A stretch of DNA of 64,000 nucleotides from NCBI RefSeq assembly GCF_003149535.1, contig NZ_QGDB01000001.1:620001-684000 (forward strand), given 5' to 3'. The stretch's first letter is position 1, and each line of letters opens with the position of its first letter. The notes beneath the pieces were generated by a model, which saw only the letters and a list, made by a program, of their open reading frames with translations, did not search any database and was not told the DNA's origin. Source of the DNA: Falsochrobactrum shanghaiense (GTDB taxonomy: Bacteria > Pseudomonadota > Alphaproteobacteria > Rhizobiales > Rhizobiaceae). Position numbers and translations under genes: made by a program. Positions 10,174 to 19,081 of this stretch are shown here, in pieces.

Positions 10174-13100
10174 GTTACTCACCTTTCCTTGAGTGGCTTT
10201 AAGTGCCTCTAACGCTTCATCGAGCACGGCATCCGGCAGAGACATCAGAAATGGCCCTTCGGTGAAGAGCAAAGCAGCCTCCACCACGCGGCTCGGATAA
10301 AGCGGCGTGAGTAATTCGCGATAAAGCGCCAATTGCGCGCGATAGGCGAATGGCACCGCCTCAATCACCTTCGGCGGCGGGCGATTGGTCTTGTAATCGA
10401 CAATCAGAACGCGGTTTTCATCTACACTGATGCGGTCGATCTGGCCCGATACCGCATGGTCTTTACCACCCAGATCGATCATGCCCATGATCGCCACCTC
10501 GCCGCGTGAGCCTTGCGCAAAGACCGGCGCGAATTTTGAATCATCCAGCACGGCACGCACGCTGTCCCACGCTTTTTCCCGCTCGGCCTGCGGCCAGTCG
10601 GCGGCAATGCGCGCGAGATAATCCTGCGCCAGTTGCTCACGTTCAGCCTGCACCACGTCCGGCAGATATTGCAGCAGCATATGGATCGCCGTGCCGCGCC
10701 GCAAAGCAAAGCCGGGCGCTTCATTGCCCGGCCCCAGCACAGGCGAGGCCATGTCGAGCGGCGGTTCTTCATCCGCCTCGATCAGTGCCGAAGCGCCCGA
10801 GGGCGCCAGTGGACGCGGCAATCCGGGTTCGGGTTTCATCGGATGCAGATAGGCTTGCGGAAGCGGCGGCAGTGCAGTTGCCTCCTCCGGCTCGCTTTCA
10901 ATGATCTGTGTCAAGCCGCGCGGCGTGTTGCGATAGCGGCGCGCGGCCTCGCCCGTAATCGGATGGATGAAGGTTTCCGCCTTTGTGGTCAGCGCATCCT
11001 CGACCAGCCTGTGCCATGTCTCGCCGCTTTCGCGCGCGCCGCGATAGCCGCAAATGATGAGCCGGTCTTCGGCGCGCGTCATGCCCACATAGAGCAGGCG
11101 GCGATATTCTTCTTCGGCACGGGTCTTCAAACCTTCGATCCGGGCTGCCAGAAACCCGGTCTGATAGGCTGAATTGGGCTGCCAGAGGAAACCTTTCACC
11201 GGCTGACCGTCATTTGTAAGATCAAAGGGCACCAGTTTCGGCGCGCGGCTGCCGGTCCAGACCGCGCTGCCCGGATCCACCAGAAACACCACCGCACCTT
11301 CAAGCCCCTTGGCGGCATGCACCGTCATGATGCGCACTTCATCGCGCCCCTGATCGAGTTCGCGCTTGATTTCGGGCGAGGCTGCATCCAGCGTTTCCAG
11401 AAAAGCCTGCAAGCCCGGCAAGCCAGCGCGCTCGGCGGACAGCGCATAATTCTGGAATTCGTCGATAATGTCGCCCGCTTCCGGCCCCAATCGCGCCAGA
11501 AGCTTTCGGCGCGCGCCATCCGCACTCAATATGCGCGCATAGAACTCGAAGACCGGCATGGTGTCGGCCATGTTGCGCCAGCGGCTCAGCGTCTTATGGA
11601 CCGGGATAAGCGCCGCATCCTCTTGCGAGGCACGATAAAGCCGCTCGAACAGGGTTTCGCCCGCGCCGCGCGGATGGGCAAGCCTGAACAGCTGCTCGTC
11701 GTCCCAGCCGAAAAGCGGGCTTTTGAGAAGCGAAGCCAGCGAAAGATCGTCGGAAGGCTGCAACACAAAACGGCCCAGCGCCATCAGGTCCTGAATGGCG
11801 ATATGGCTGGTCAGTTTCAGCCGGTCGGCACCGGCCACCGGCACCTGAAGCTCCTTGAGCGCACGCGACAAGGCAGGCATGAACTGGTCGCGCTTGCGCA
11901 CCAGCACCATGATGTCACGCGGCGCAAGCTTGCGGTTCTGCCCCGGAATGGTTTCGCCGCGATCGAGCCAATAGCGGATGGTGGCTGCGATCTGCTCGGC
12001 CAGACGGACGGCGGGCGCGGCCAGGTGATCGACCGGTATGCGCCAGTCATCCGGCTCCTCCACCGCTTCCGGCGTCAGCATGTCCCAGATTTCCACCTCA
12101 CCCGGTTCGTTTTCGCGAATGGCCGAGTGAACCGTTGCCCCTGACAGGCCGCGATTGGCCTCGGGACGCGCAAAGACCTCATCCACTGCCTGCAACACAT
12201 CGGGAGCCGAGCGGAACGAGAAATTGAGGCTTACACGCTCGAATTGAAGCTGCGCATCCTCGGCGCGCAGACTGACCGCCCTGCCCTGCGCGGCAAAATC
12301 TTCCGGCACGGCACCCTGAAACGAATAGATCGACTGTTTTTCGTCGCCCACGGCAAACAGCGTGCGCTGCACATTGCGCTGGCCGAGGCCGGAGAAAAAC
12401 TCCTCTGAAAGCATGCGGATGACCTGCCACTGGTCGGGGCTGGTATCCTGCGCCTCATCGACCAGAATATGATCAATGCCGCGGTCGAGCTTATATTGCA
12501 CCCATTGCCCTGCGCCCTCGCGCGCCAGAAGCGCAACCGTGCGGGTAATCAGGTCTTCAAAGTCGAGCAGGCCGCGCTTGCGTTTCAAATCGTGATAGCG
12601 TTGCAGCAGATTGTCGATCAGCGTGAGGGCTGCCAGATTGAGCCGGACAAGACGCAATTCCCTGAGCCGGTCCAGTCCCTGTTCGATGCGGGCAGCGGCG
12701 GCGTTGAAATCCTCCTCGAAATCCGGCAACAGCTTTTTGACTGCCGCCGAGCCGACATAGGAACCGGATTTGGCCTCGCCCGTCGCCTTCAGGAAAGCCG
12801 CGCGCAGCACCGCCTCCCTGTCGATTGCGGTTTTCGCCTTGTCGAACTGCTTGAGTTGCAAGGCGAAATCATGTGCGCGCGCCGCGCCCTTCGCAATCGA
12901 GAGGATCAGATCGAGCGCATCGTCGGAAAATTCCGGCATCGGCCAGAGATCGGCGAGAATATCCGCCTCGCGCGCATCCGGACTGAAGCCGAAATTGCGA
13001 TGAAGCGCCTCGCTGCGATCCTCTGCCATGCCGAGTGCCGCGATATATTGCTGCAAGCCGTGGCGGCGGTTGACCGCCTCATCGAGCAGCGATTGCAGGC

Positions 13101-13680
13101 CCATTTCGCCTGCGGCCTGCATGACGTCGGCAAAGGCCGCGCCAAGTTGCGCGTCGCCGCCGCCATGCGCCGTCTCAAGCAGGGTGCGGCGCGCCTCGCC
13201 CACAAGTGCGGCCTGCATCAGATCATCCATCATCTCGAAATGACCGGCGATGTTCGCTTCAAGCGGGAACTGGTGCAGGATGGCTTCGCAGAAAGCGTGG
13301 ATGGTCTGGATTTTCAGCCCGCCCGGCGTCTCCAGCGCGCGCGCGAAAAGACGCCGCGCCACGCCAAGCCGTGCCGCACCGGGGCGACGGCCCTCAAGCT
13401 TGAAAAGCCGCTCCGCCAGATCGGCATCGGGCAGGACCGCCCATTCAGAGAGGCGCGCAAAGACGCGGTTCTGCATCACTGCCGCCGCAGCCTTGGTATA
13501 GGTCAGGCAGAGGATTTTCGACGGATCGGTGCCTTCGAGCAAAAGCCGGATGACGCGCTCGGTCAGCACATGGGTCTTGCCGGAACCCGCATTGGCCGAC
13601 ACCCAGACGGAGGCTTGCGGATTGGCGGCGCTCGCCTGGGCGGCAATGGTTTCGGGCGGAATATTGCGCTGCTTTTTCAT
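10171..13680 (-). CDS. addA: Double-strand break repair helicase-nuclease AddA
   Basis: AddA is the UvrD-like helicase and one nuclease of the AddAB complex, which resects double-strand breaks for RecA loading (the functional counterpart of RecBCD). The 1169-residue protein has Walker A AGSGKT at residues 31-36, the helicase motifs VDEAQDTSPDQWQ and GDEKQSIYSFQGA, and the late motifs MTVHAAKGLE and LLYVGMTRAEDRL. A C-terminal RecB-type nuclease shows VDYKTNRPPP. Start ATG 13680 (MKKQRNIPPET) overlaps the addB stop by 4 bp; 13 residues of upstream open frame lie inside addB and are excluded. Confidence 0.95.
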   Translation of the reverse strand: MKKQRNIPPETIAAQASAANPQASVWVSANAGSGKTHVLTERVIRLLLEGTDPSKILCLTYTKAAAAVMQNRVFARLSEWAVLPDADLAERLFKLEGRRPGAARLGVARRLFARALETPGGLKIQTIHAFCEAILHQFPLEANIAGHFEMMDDLMQAALVGEARRTLLETAHGGGDAQLGAAFADVMQAAGEMGLQSLLDEAVNRRHGLQQYIAALGMAEDRSEALHRNFGFSPDAREADILADLWPMPEFSDDALDLILSIAKGAARAHDFALQLKQFDKAKTAIDREAVLRAAFLKATGEAKSGSYVGSAAVKKLLPDFEEDFNAAAARIEQGLDRLRELRLVRLNLAALTLIDNLLQRYHDLKRKRGLLDFEDLITRTVALLAREGAGQWVQYKLDRGIDHILVDEAQDTSPDQWQVIRMLSEEFFSGLGQRNVQRTLFAVGDEKQSIYSFQGAVPEDFAAQGRAVSLRAEDAQLQFERVSLNFSFRSAPDVLQAVDEVFARPEANRGLSGATVHSAIRENEPGEVEIWDMLTPEAVEEPDDWRIPVDHLAAPAVRLAEQIAATIRYWLDRGETIPGQNRKLAPRDIMVLVRKRDQFMPALSRALKELQVPVAGADRLKLTSHIAIQDLMALGRFVLQPSDDLSLASLLKSPLFGWDDEQLFRLAHPRGAGETLFERLYRASQEDAALIPVHKTLSRWRNMADTMPVFEFYARILSADGARRKLLARLGPEAGDIIDEFQNYALSAERAGLPGLQAFLETLDAASPEIKRELDQGRDEVRIMTVHAAKGLEGAVVFLVDPGSAVWTGSRAPKLVPFDLTNDGQPVKGFLWQPNSAYQTGFLAARIEGLKTRAEEEYRRLLYVGMTRAEDRLIICGYRGARESGETWHRLVEDALTTKAETFIHPITGEAARRYRNTPRGLTQIIESEPEEATALPPLPQAYLHPMKPEPGLPRPLAPSGASALIEADEEPPLDMASPVLGPGNEAPGFALRRGTAIHMLLQYLPDVVQAEREQLAQDYLARIAADWPQAEREKAWDSVRAVLDDSKFAPVFAQGSRGEVAIMGMIDLGGKDHAVSGQIDRISVDENRVLIVDYKTNRPPPKVIEAVPFAYRAQLALYRELLTPLYPSRVVEAALLFTEGPFLMSLPDAVLDEALEALKATQGKVSN

Positions 13681-16600
13681 TCGCCGCCCTCCCCGCCCGC
13701 ATCGCCACCGGCGGACCATTCGAGCACGCGCGCCAGATGATCGTAATCGCCGGTCAGATCGGTTTCGCGAAACGGCAGCGCGCGCGAAAGATAACCCTTA
13801 TCCGGCTTCTGATATTCCGCCAGCAATTGCGCAAGGCGCTGCCATGCTTCCTCACCAAGCGCGGGCGCGGTCTTTTCCGAAGGGGGCCTGCCGACCCGGA
13901 GGATCGATTCAGGCTTCACTTCACCGCCCGCACGCAGGCGCACATAGGTCAGATCGGACGCCCTGACCGGGCCCAGTTCACGGAAAGCGCCGCGCACGAG
14001 CAAAGCTGCTTCCAGTGCAAGTTGCGGCGACAAGAGCACATGCGCCTGCCGTGGAGATGGCGTCGAGCCGGTCTTGTAGTCGATCACTTCCGCGCTGCCG
14101 TCACGCATCAGATCGATCCGGTCGGCACGGCCCGACAATGTGATGCCAAGATTTTCGACCTCGCGCTTATCCGAGGCGATTTCGGCAAAACGGGTCTGCA
14201 CATTATAGGCGCGTGCGCGCTCCCATTCGAGAAATTGCGGAATAAGGCCGGTGAAACGCGGCCACCAGACCGCCTCGATTTCAGTCGGCAGGTCCATTTG
14301 CGCAAAAAACAGCCCGCCGATTTCGGCAAGCTGTCGTGCCGCCTCCGGCGACATTGGATCGATGGCTTCCTGCGTGAAATGGCCCAGAATATCGTGAAAC
14401 AGCGTGCCACGCTCGGCTGCTGCCGGATCGCGGATCAGCGGCTCCAGCGGGCGCAGCCTGAGTATCTTCTTTGCAAAGATCGCATAGGGATCGCGGCGTA
14501 GCGTCTCGATTTCCGTAACCGAGAAATGCTTTGGCCGCGCCTCGACCGGAGGGGCGGGCTGCGGCCGCCTGACGAAAGGAACGTCCGGCGCGCGGTCGAT
14601 CTCGCGCGCCCAGTGAATGAAGCGGTTTCCACGCGCGCGCATATCGCCAGTCACATCCGCCCCAAGCACGGTTTCAAAGCGCTGCAACCAGCGCGAGGGT
14701 ACGGTTGGCGCATTGTCAGTGCGCTGCGAGCGGGTCAGCACGACATGATCCATGCCAAGCGCCATCTGGAAATCATGCGCGGCAAGGCCCGTGCGGCGCT
14801 CTGGCGGATCAAGCGCGATCATCGCCTTCATCGGGCGCGACATGAAGGGGTCGTTGCGGGTCTTGGCAGGCCAGCTGCCTTCGTTAAGTCCCCCGACCAC
14901 GACCGTATCGACCGTCTGCAAACGCGCTTCCAGCGCACCCCAGATGAAGACGCGCGGATGGCCGCCCGGATGCGGCTTGACCGTCTCGCCCGACATCAAA
15001 GCTTCGATAATAGCGGGCCATTCGGCGGCTTCGAAATCAAGGCCCGCCTCGCTCGATACAAGCTGACGCAGGAAGGAAGCCAGCTTTTCGCCATGCTCGC
15101 CGGAATAAAAGCCGGTCACGCTGCCATTCTCGTCGCGCGCAAGGTTTTCGAGTGCTTCGACGGTCGCGCGCGCGATCTCGCCAATTTCCGTTCGCCGGTT
15201 AACAATCGTGAAGGGGGCAAGCGGCACGACCGCTTCCGAAAGGCTCACGCAAAGATTACGCGCGGCCTCGATCATCTCTGGCGTGATGGTGGAATGCCAT
15301 GCCGGTTGCCATGGCTGGCTGGCGCTTTCCTCCAGCCGGCGGTCGAAGAAGGCTGGCAGATCGATGATCGAAGCGCGGCCCGTACCGCCGCGAAAAGCCA
15401 CCAGTTCAAGTGTTTCCGCCGCCAGCCGCCGGTCGATGCGCTTGCCGCCAAGCCGCAGCATCGGATGTTTGACCAGCGCCAGCAAAGCCACCGGATCACC
15501 GGGATTAAACAGGTTTTCGATGGCCAGACGCATGAGCGTCGCGGTTTCGATGTCGCGCAAATGCCGCCCGCCCGAATCGTCGGCATCGATGCCAAAGCGC
15601 GCCAGTTCGCCCACCACGCGGCGCGCCAGATTGCGGTCTGCCGTCACCAGCGCTGCCGTCCTGTTCGCATTGCTGATTGCATCGCGAAGCGCGAGCGCCA
15701 CCGCCAGCGCCTCCTCGCGTTCGTTTGCCGCCTCGATCAGATCGATTTTTTGCGCGACAATTTGCAAGGCCTGCGGGCGCATATCCGCATTGCTGTTGAG
15801 CAGGCTCCATGCATCGGTCGTTTCTGCCGGGCGCAGCGCCTCGCTGACCACCCGTTCCAGCACACGCTTTTCATGCGGCATATCTTCAATATGCTCAACA
15901 TCGTCGCGCAATATCCCGATGGTCTCAAGCAATTTGTGCAAGCCATATTGCGGATGGCCGAAGGTGGAAGGATTGTCCTCCGCCTCCCCCAGCAGGCGCC
16001 ATGCGCCATCATCAAGATCGCGATCAAGCCCCGGCAGCACGACTGTGCCATTGGGCAATCGGGCGATGGTCGAAATCAGTTCAGCAGCAGCCGGAATCGA
16101 GCCGGTGGAACCGGCAGCGATCACCGGACCCTGCGGGGGATTGTCACGCAGCCGCGCCACCTCGCCCAATATGAGTTGGTTGCGATGCGCGGCCGGGTTG
16201 GAAAGCCTGCGTTCTTCCAGAATATCCGGCCAGAGTTTTGTTACAATATCGAGAAAGCCCAGCGTCACCTGCCACCAGTCGGCAAGGTCTTCCGGCGCAA
16301 TGTCCCCAAGCTGGCTCCAGCTTGCATTGTCGGTTTCGACTTCATCCATCAGACCGGCAAGATCGCGCGCAAGCCAGATGGCGTCGGCGGTGGTGGCCGG
16401 AACCGACACGTCATCCACGCCGAAAAGCGCGCGCACATGAACAGGCAGGGATTCACGCCATGGACGGATCAGCCGCGCCAGCAGCAAAAGCCGCTCGGCC
16501 TTGCCGATGGGCGGGTTGAGATCGAAGACGCCTGCCGCCCCCGCATTGAAAAAGGCTGCATCCTCATCCACGTCGCCGAGCGGGCGAATGGTGGGCAGGA

Positions 16601-16814
16601 TGGCGCTCTTAGCCGGATTCATATCGACAAGGATTGAACGCAAGGCGCGCGCCGCGCGCCGCGTCGGCACATAGATGGTCGCGCTGGCCAGCGCCAGCGG
16701 ATCGGAGGGATTGCCGGGAAAACCTTCCACCAGCCTGCCTTCCAGCAGCGCCTTGGCGAAAGCGGGCAGAAAAGGCGTGCCGGACGGAATGGAAAACAGT
16801 TTCTGCCGTCTCAT
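13677..16814 (-). CDS. addB: Double-strand break repair protein AddB (alphaproteobacterial type)
   Basis: Partner of AddA. The 1045-residue protein matches the alphaproteobacterial AddB form, which keeps a helicase-like fold but shows no Walker A motif at its N-terminus (FSIPSGTPFLPAFAKALLEG). FAKKILRLRPLEPL and VIDYKTGSTPS mark the C-terminal RecB-like nuclease domain. Start ATG 16814 (MRRQKLF) lies 11 bp after murU. addB-addA overlap as ATGA, as expected for subunits of one complex. Confidence 0.93.
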   Translation of the reverse strand: MRRQKLFSIPSGTPFLPAFAKALLEGRLVEGFPGNPSDPLALASATIYVPTRRAARALRSILVDMNPAKSAILPTIRPLGDVDEDAAFFNAGAAGVFDLNPPIGKAERLLLLARLIRPWRESLPVHVRALFGVDDVSVPATTADAIWLARDLAGLMDEVETDNASWSQLGDIAPEDLADWWQVTLGFLDIVTKLWPDILEERRLSNPAAHRNQLILGEVARLRDNPPQGPVIAAGSTGSIPAAAELISTIARLPNGTVVLPGLDRDLDDGAWRLLGEAEDNPSTFGHPQYGLHKLLETIGILRDDVEHIEDMPHEKRVLERVVSEALRPAETTDAWSLLNSNADMRPQALQIVAQKIDLIEAANEREEALAVALALRDAISNANRTAALVTADRNLARRVVGELARFGIDADDSGGRHLRDIETATLMRLAIENLFNPGDPVALLALVKHPMLRLGGKRIDRRLAAETLELVAFRGGTGRASIIDLPAFFDRRLEESASQPWQPAWHSTITPEMIEAARNLCVSLSEAVVPLAPFTIVNRRTEIGEIARATVEALENLARDENGSVTGFYSGEHGEKLASFLRQLVSSEAGLDFEAAEWPAIIEALMSGETVKPHPGGHPRVFIWGALEARLQTVDTVVVGGLNEGSWPAKTRNDPFMSRPMKAMIALDPPERRTGLAAHDFQMALGMDHVVLTRSQRTDNAPTVPSRWLQRFETVLGADVTGDMRARGNRFIHWAREIDRAPDVPFVRRPQPAPPVEARPKHFSVTEIETLRRDPYAIFAKKILRLRPLEPLIRDPAAAERGTLFHDILGHFTQEAIDPMSPEAARQLAEIGGLFFAQMDLPTEIEAVWWPRFTGLIPQFLEWERARAYNVQTRFAEIASDKREVENLGITLSGRADRIDLMRDGSAEVIDYKTGSTPSPRQAHVLLSPQLALEAALLVRGAFRELGPVRASDLTYVRLRAGGEVKPESILRVGRPPSEKTAPALGEEAWQRLAQLLAEYQKPDKGYLSRALPFRETDLTGDYDHLARVLEWSAGGDAGGEGGE

Positions 16815-16825
16815 GCTGTCGCCTC

Positions 16826-17545
16826 CTATGCCAAAGCCGATAGTGCAGCCTCCGCCTCGCCTATCGCTTCGGGCGTGCCCACCGTCAGCCAATGTCCGCT
16901 CATGGGCATAGCATAAAGACGCCCTGCTGCAATGGCTGCATCGAAATATCGATTGAGCGAGGAAACGCCCGATTCGGCACCCGCAAAGATGCGCGGATGA
17001 AGAATAGCTGCGCCCGCATAGATCACAGGGGTTCCCGCAACATCGCGCGCGCGGCGCAGGCGGGCCTCATTATCCGCAACGAAATCACCTTTGCCCTCAA
17101 AGCCGGTGGCCTGCGAGAACTCCGCCGTCATCAGCAGGATGTCCATGCGGGCGTCATCCCAGAATTCGGCAAGAGCGGCAAGATTGGGCCTCGCCACGTC
17201 GCCTACCCAGAACGTATCGGCATTGAGAACGAAGAACGGCTTTTTTCCAAGCTCCGGCAGCGCCTTGATGATGCCGCCCGCCGAATCGAGCAGGCAATCG
17301 CGTTCATCGGAAATGATAATCTGCGGCGCTTTGCGTTCAGAAAGATGCGCTTCCAGTTTGTCGGCTAAATAATGGATGTTAACGATTGTCTTTTGCACGC
17401 CTGCTTGGGCAAGTGCGTCCAGCCCCCAATCGATCAGCGGCTTGCCCGCCACTTCGACCAGCGGCTTGGGTATAGTGTCGGTTATGGGGCGCATGCGCTT
17501 GCCAAGACCGGCGGCAAGCATGATGGCCGTATCAGGCATTTTCAT
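16826..17545 (-). CDS. murU: MurU-type nucleotidyltransferase (N-acetylmuramate-1-phosphate uridylyltransferase)
   Basis: 239-residue sugar-phosphate nucleotidyltransferase with the signature LAAGLGKRMRPITDTIPKPL and VAGKPLIDW, and metal-binding Asp in FFVLNADTFW. Many annotations call this family mannose-1-phosphate guanylyltransferase. Its position directly after an AmgK-like kinase, overlapping by 14 bp, argues for MurU, which in Pseudomonas putida makes UDP-MurNAc from MurNAc-1-phosphate in peptidoglycan recycling. ATG 17545 (MKMPDT) has AGGACG upstream; ATG 17539 is possible. Confidence 0.85.
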   Translation of the reverse strand: MKMPDTAIMLAAGLGKRMRPITDTIPKPLVEVAGKPLIDWGLDALAQAGVQKTIVNIHYLADKLEAHLSERKAPQIIISDERDCLLDSAGGIIKALPELGKKPFFVLNADTFWVGDVARPNLAALAEFWDDARMDILLMTAEFSQATGFEGKGDFVADNEARLRRARDVAGTPVIYAGAAILHPRIFAGAESGVSSLNRYFDAAIAAGRLYAMPMSGHWLTVGTPEAIGEAEAALSALA

Positions 17546-19067
17546 CGTCCTGCCTTTTCTGTAACAGACCGAGCGCGTTAAACCATGCCGCCACCGGCTC
17601 CATAACCGGATGGTGCAGCACGCGCTCCAGATATTCGTGGATATGCGGCAGGTGGTTGAGATAATGCGGCTTGCCGTCACGCTCGTCGAGGCGCACGAAA
17701 AGCCCCAGCAGCTTGGCGTTGCGCTGCGCGCCCATGACGGCATAGGCTTTGCCAAATTCTGCCGCGTCGAAGGTGTGGCCGAGCCTGCGGCGTTCGCCGC
17801 AATAGGCGCGCAAGGTCGCCTGCTCAAGCTCAGGAGCAATGCGCACGCGCGCATCCAGCGCCAGCGACGCCACGTCATAGGCGGCAGGGCCGATCATCGC
17901 ATCCTGAAAATCGATGGTGCCGATCTTGTCCCTGCCCTGCGCATCGGCAAACCAGAACAGGTTCGGCGAATGATAATCGCGCAGCAGCAGGCTTTGCTCC
18001 GTATCGGAAATCGCGTCAAAGACCTGATCCCATGCTGCGGCATAAGAGGTGCTTTCAGTCTCGCTCAACTGGCGACCCATCATGCGCGGCGCATACCATT
18101 GCCCGACAAGATCGACCTCCATCATCATCGCCTCACGGTCAAACGGGGCGATGATGTGATCACTATAGCCGTCAATCGGTACGCGGTCGGGCCATTGGAC
18201 CCCATGCAGATGGGCGAGAAAACGCGCTGCCGCCTCATAGCGTTCCGTCACCGGCTCGCCGGAGGGCGCGCGCACACCCTGCCTGCCGAGATCCTCAAGC
18301 ACCAGAAACCCGGCATCGAGATCCATCGCGCGCATTTGCGGCACACGGAAGCCCCGGCTCTCCAGCAGCCTGCCGATGGCCACGAAAGCCTGAATATTTT
18401 CTGCGATATGGGCAATCTGGCGATAGGATTTTCCGTTGCGCAACGGCGGATCATAGGGCAAGGCGGGCGCATTCATCAGGATTTCGACGCCATGGCCAGC
18501 GCTGGTAATCGTTTCGTATTTGCGCGGCGATGCATCGCCTTGCAGATAGCGGCGTGTCGCGCCCTTGCGGTCGTTTTGCTCAAGGAAAGCGCGGATGGCA
18601 AGCGAGCGTTGCAGACGTGCAATCGCCTCCGGCGTGCCTTCGACACGAATCCGCCGCCCGGCCCCCTCATGGGCAAGTGTCACCGCGAATGACGGCGCAG
18701 GCAGGAAGCCTTCGGCCTGTTCGGGCCATTCGGCAAGCACCGCCCCATCTTCGAGAAATTCCGCAAGCCCCAGTTCGTCGAGTTCCTCGCCATGGGAAAT
18801 GCGGTAGAGATCGGCATGGGCGACGGGCAGGCGCAGCGCCTCATAGCTTTGCACCAGCGTGAAAGTCGGGCTTGGCACGTCCAGCGCGTCATCATCGGCA
18901 ATCGTGCGAATGACGGCGCGGGCAAGCGAGGATTTTCCCGCACCCAGATCGCCCGACAGGGTGACAAGATCACCTTTCTGCAAGGCAAGGGCGAAGTCTT
19001 CGCCAAAGCGCTGCGTGGCGGCTTCGTCGGGCAGGAAAAATTCGATATATGTGTTTGAGGCGCTCAT
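17532..19067 (-). CDS. TsaE - AmgK fusion: tRNA t6A ATPase plus sugar kinase
   Basis: 511 residues with two domains. Residues 1-150 are TsaE, the ATPase of the threonylcarbamoyladenosine (t6A37) complex: P-loop SGDLGAGKSSL (residues 38-48) and DVPSPTFTLVQSY, HADLYR. Residues about 165-505 are an aminoglycoside-phosphotransferase-like kinase: FLEQNDRKGATRRYLQG, FLVLEDLG, LLLRDYHSPNLFWF (catalytic loop) and IDFQDAMIGP (metal Asp). The second domain resembles AmgK, the anomeric MurNAc/GlcNAc kinase. Such fusions occur in other Rhizobiales. ATG 19067 is chosen for the AAGGGG just upstream over a GTG two codons earlier. murU follows with overlap, completing the AmgK-MurU pair. Confidence 0.88.
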   Translation of the reverse strand: MSASNTYIEFFLPDEAATQRFGEDFALALQKGDLVTLSGDLGAGKSSLARAVIRTIADDDALDVPSPTFTLVQSYEALRLPVAHADLYRISHGEELDELGLAEFLEDGAVLAEWPEQAEGFLPAPSFAVTLAHEGAGRRIRVEGTPEAIARLQRSLAIRAFLEQNDRKGATRRYLQGDASPRKYETITSAGHGVEILMNAPALPYDPPLRNGKSYRQIAHIAENIQAFVAIGRLLESRGFRVPQMRAMDLDAGFLVLEDLGRQGVRAPSGEPVTERYEAAARFLAHLHGVQWPDRVPIDGYSDHIIAPFDREAMMMEVDLVGQWYAPRMMGRQLSETESTSYAAAWDQVFDAISDTEQSLLLRDYHSPNLFWFADAQGRDKIGTIDFQDAMIGPAAYDVASLALDARVRIAPELEQATLRAYCGERRRLGHTFDAAEFGKAYAVMGAQRNAKLLGLFVRLDERDGKPHYLNHLPHIHEYLERVLHHPVMEPVAAWFNALGLLQKRQDDENA

Positions 19068-19081
19068 AAGCACCCCTTATC

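Noticed and set aside
12469-13740. Long plus-strand frame opposite addA (and similar frames opposite addB, bvrS, ahcY)
   Set aside because: These follow the third-position GC pattern of the real genes on the other strand and show no family motifs.
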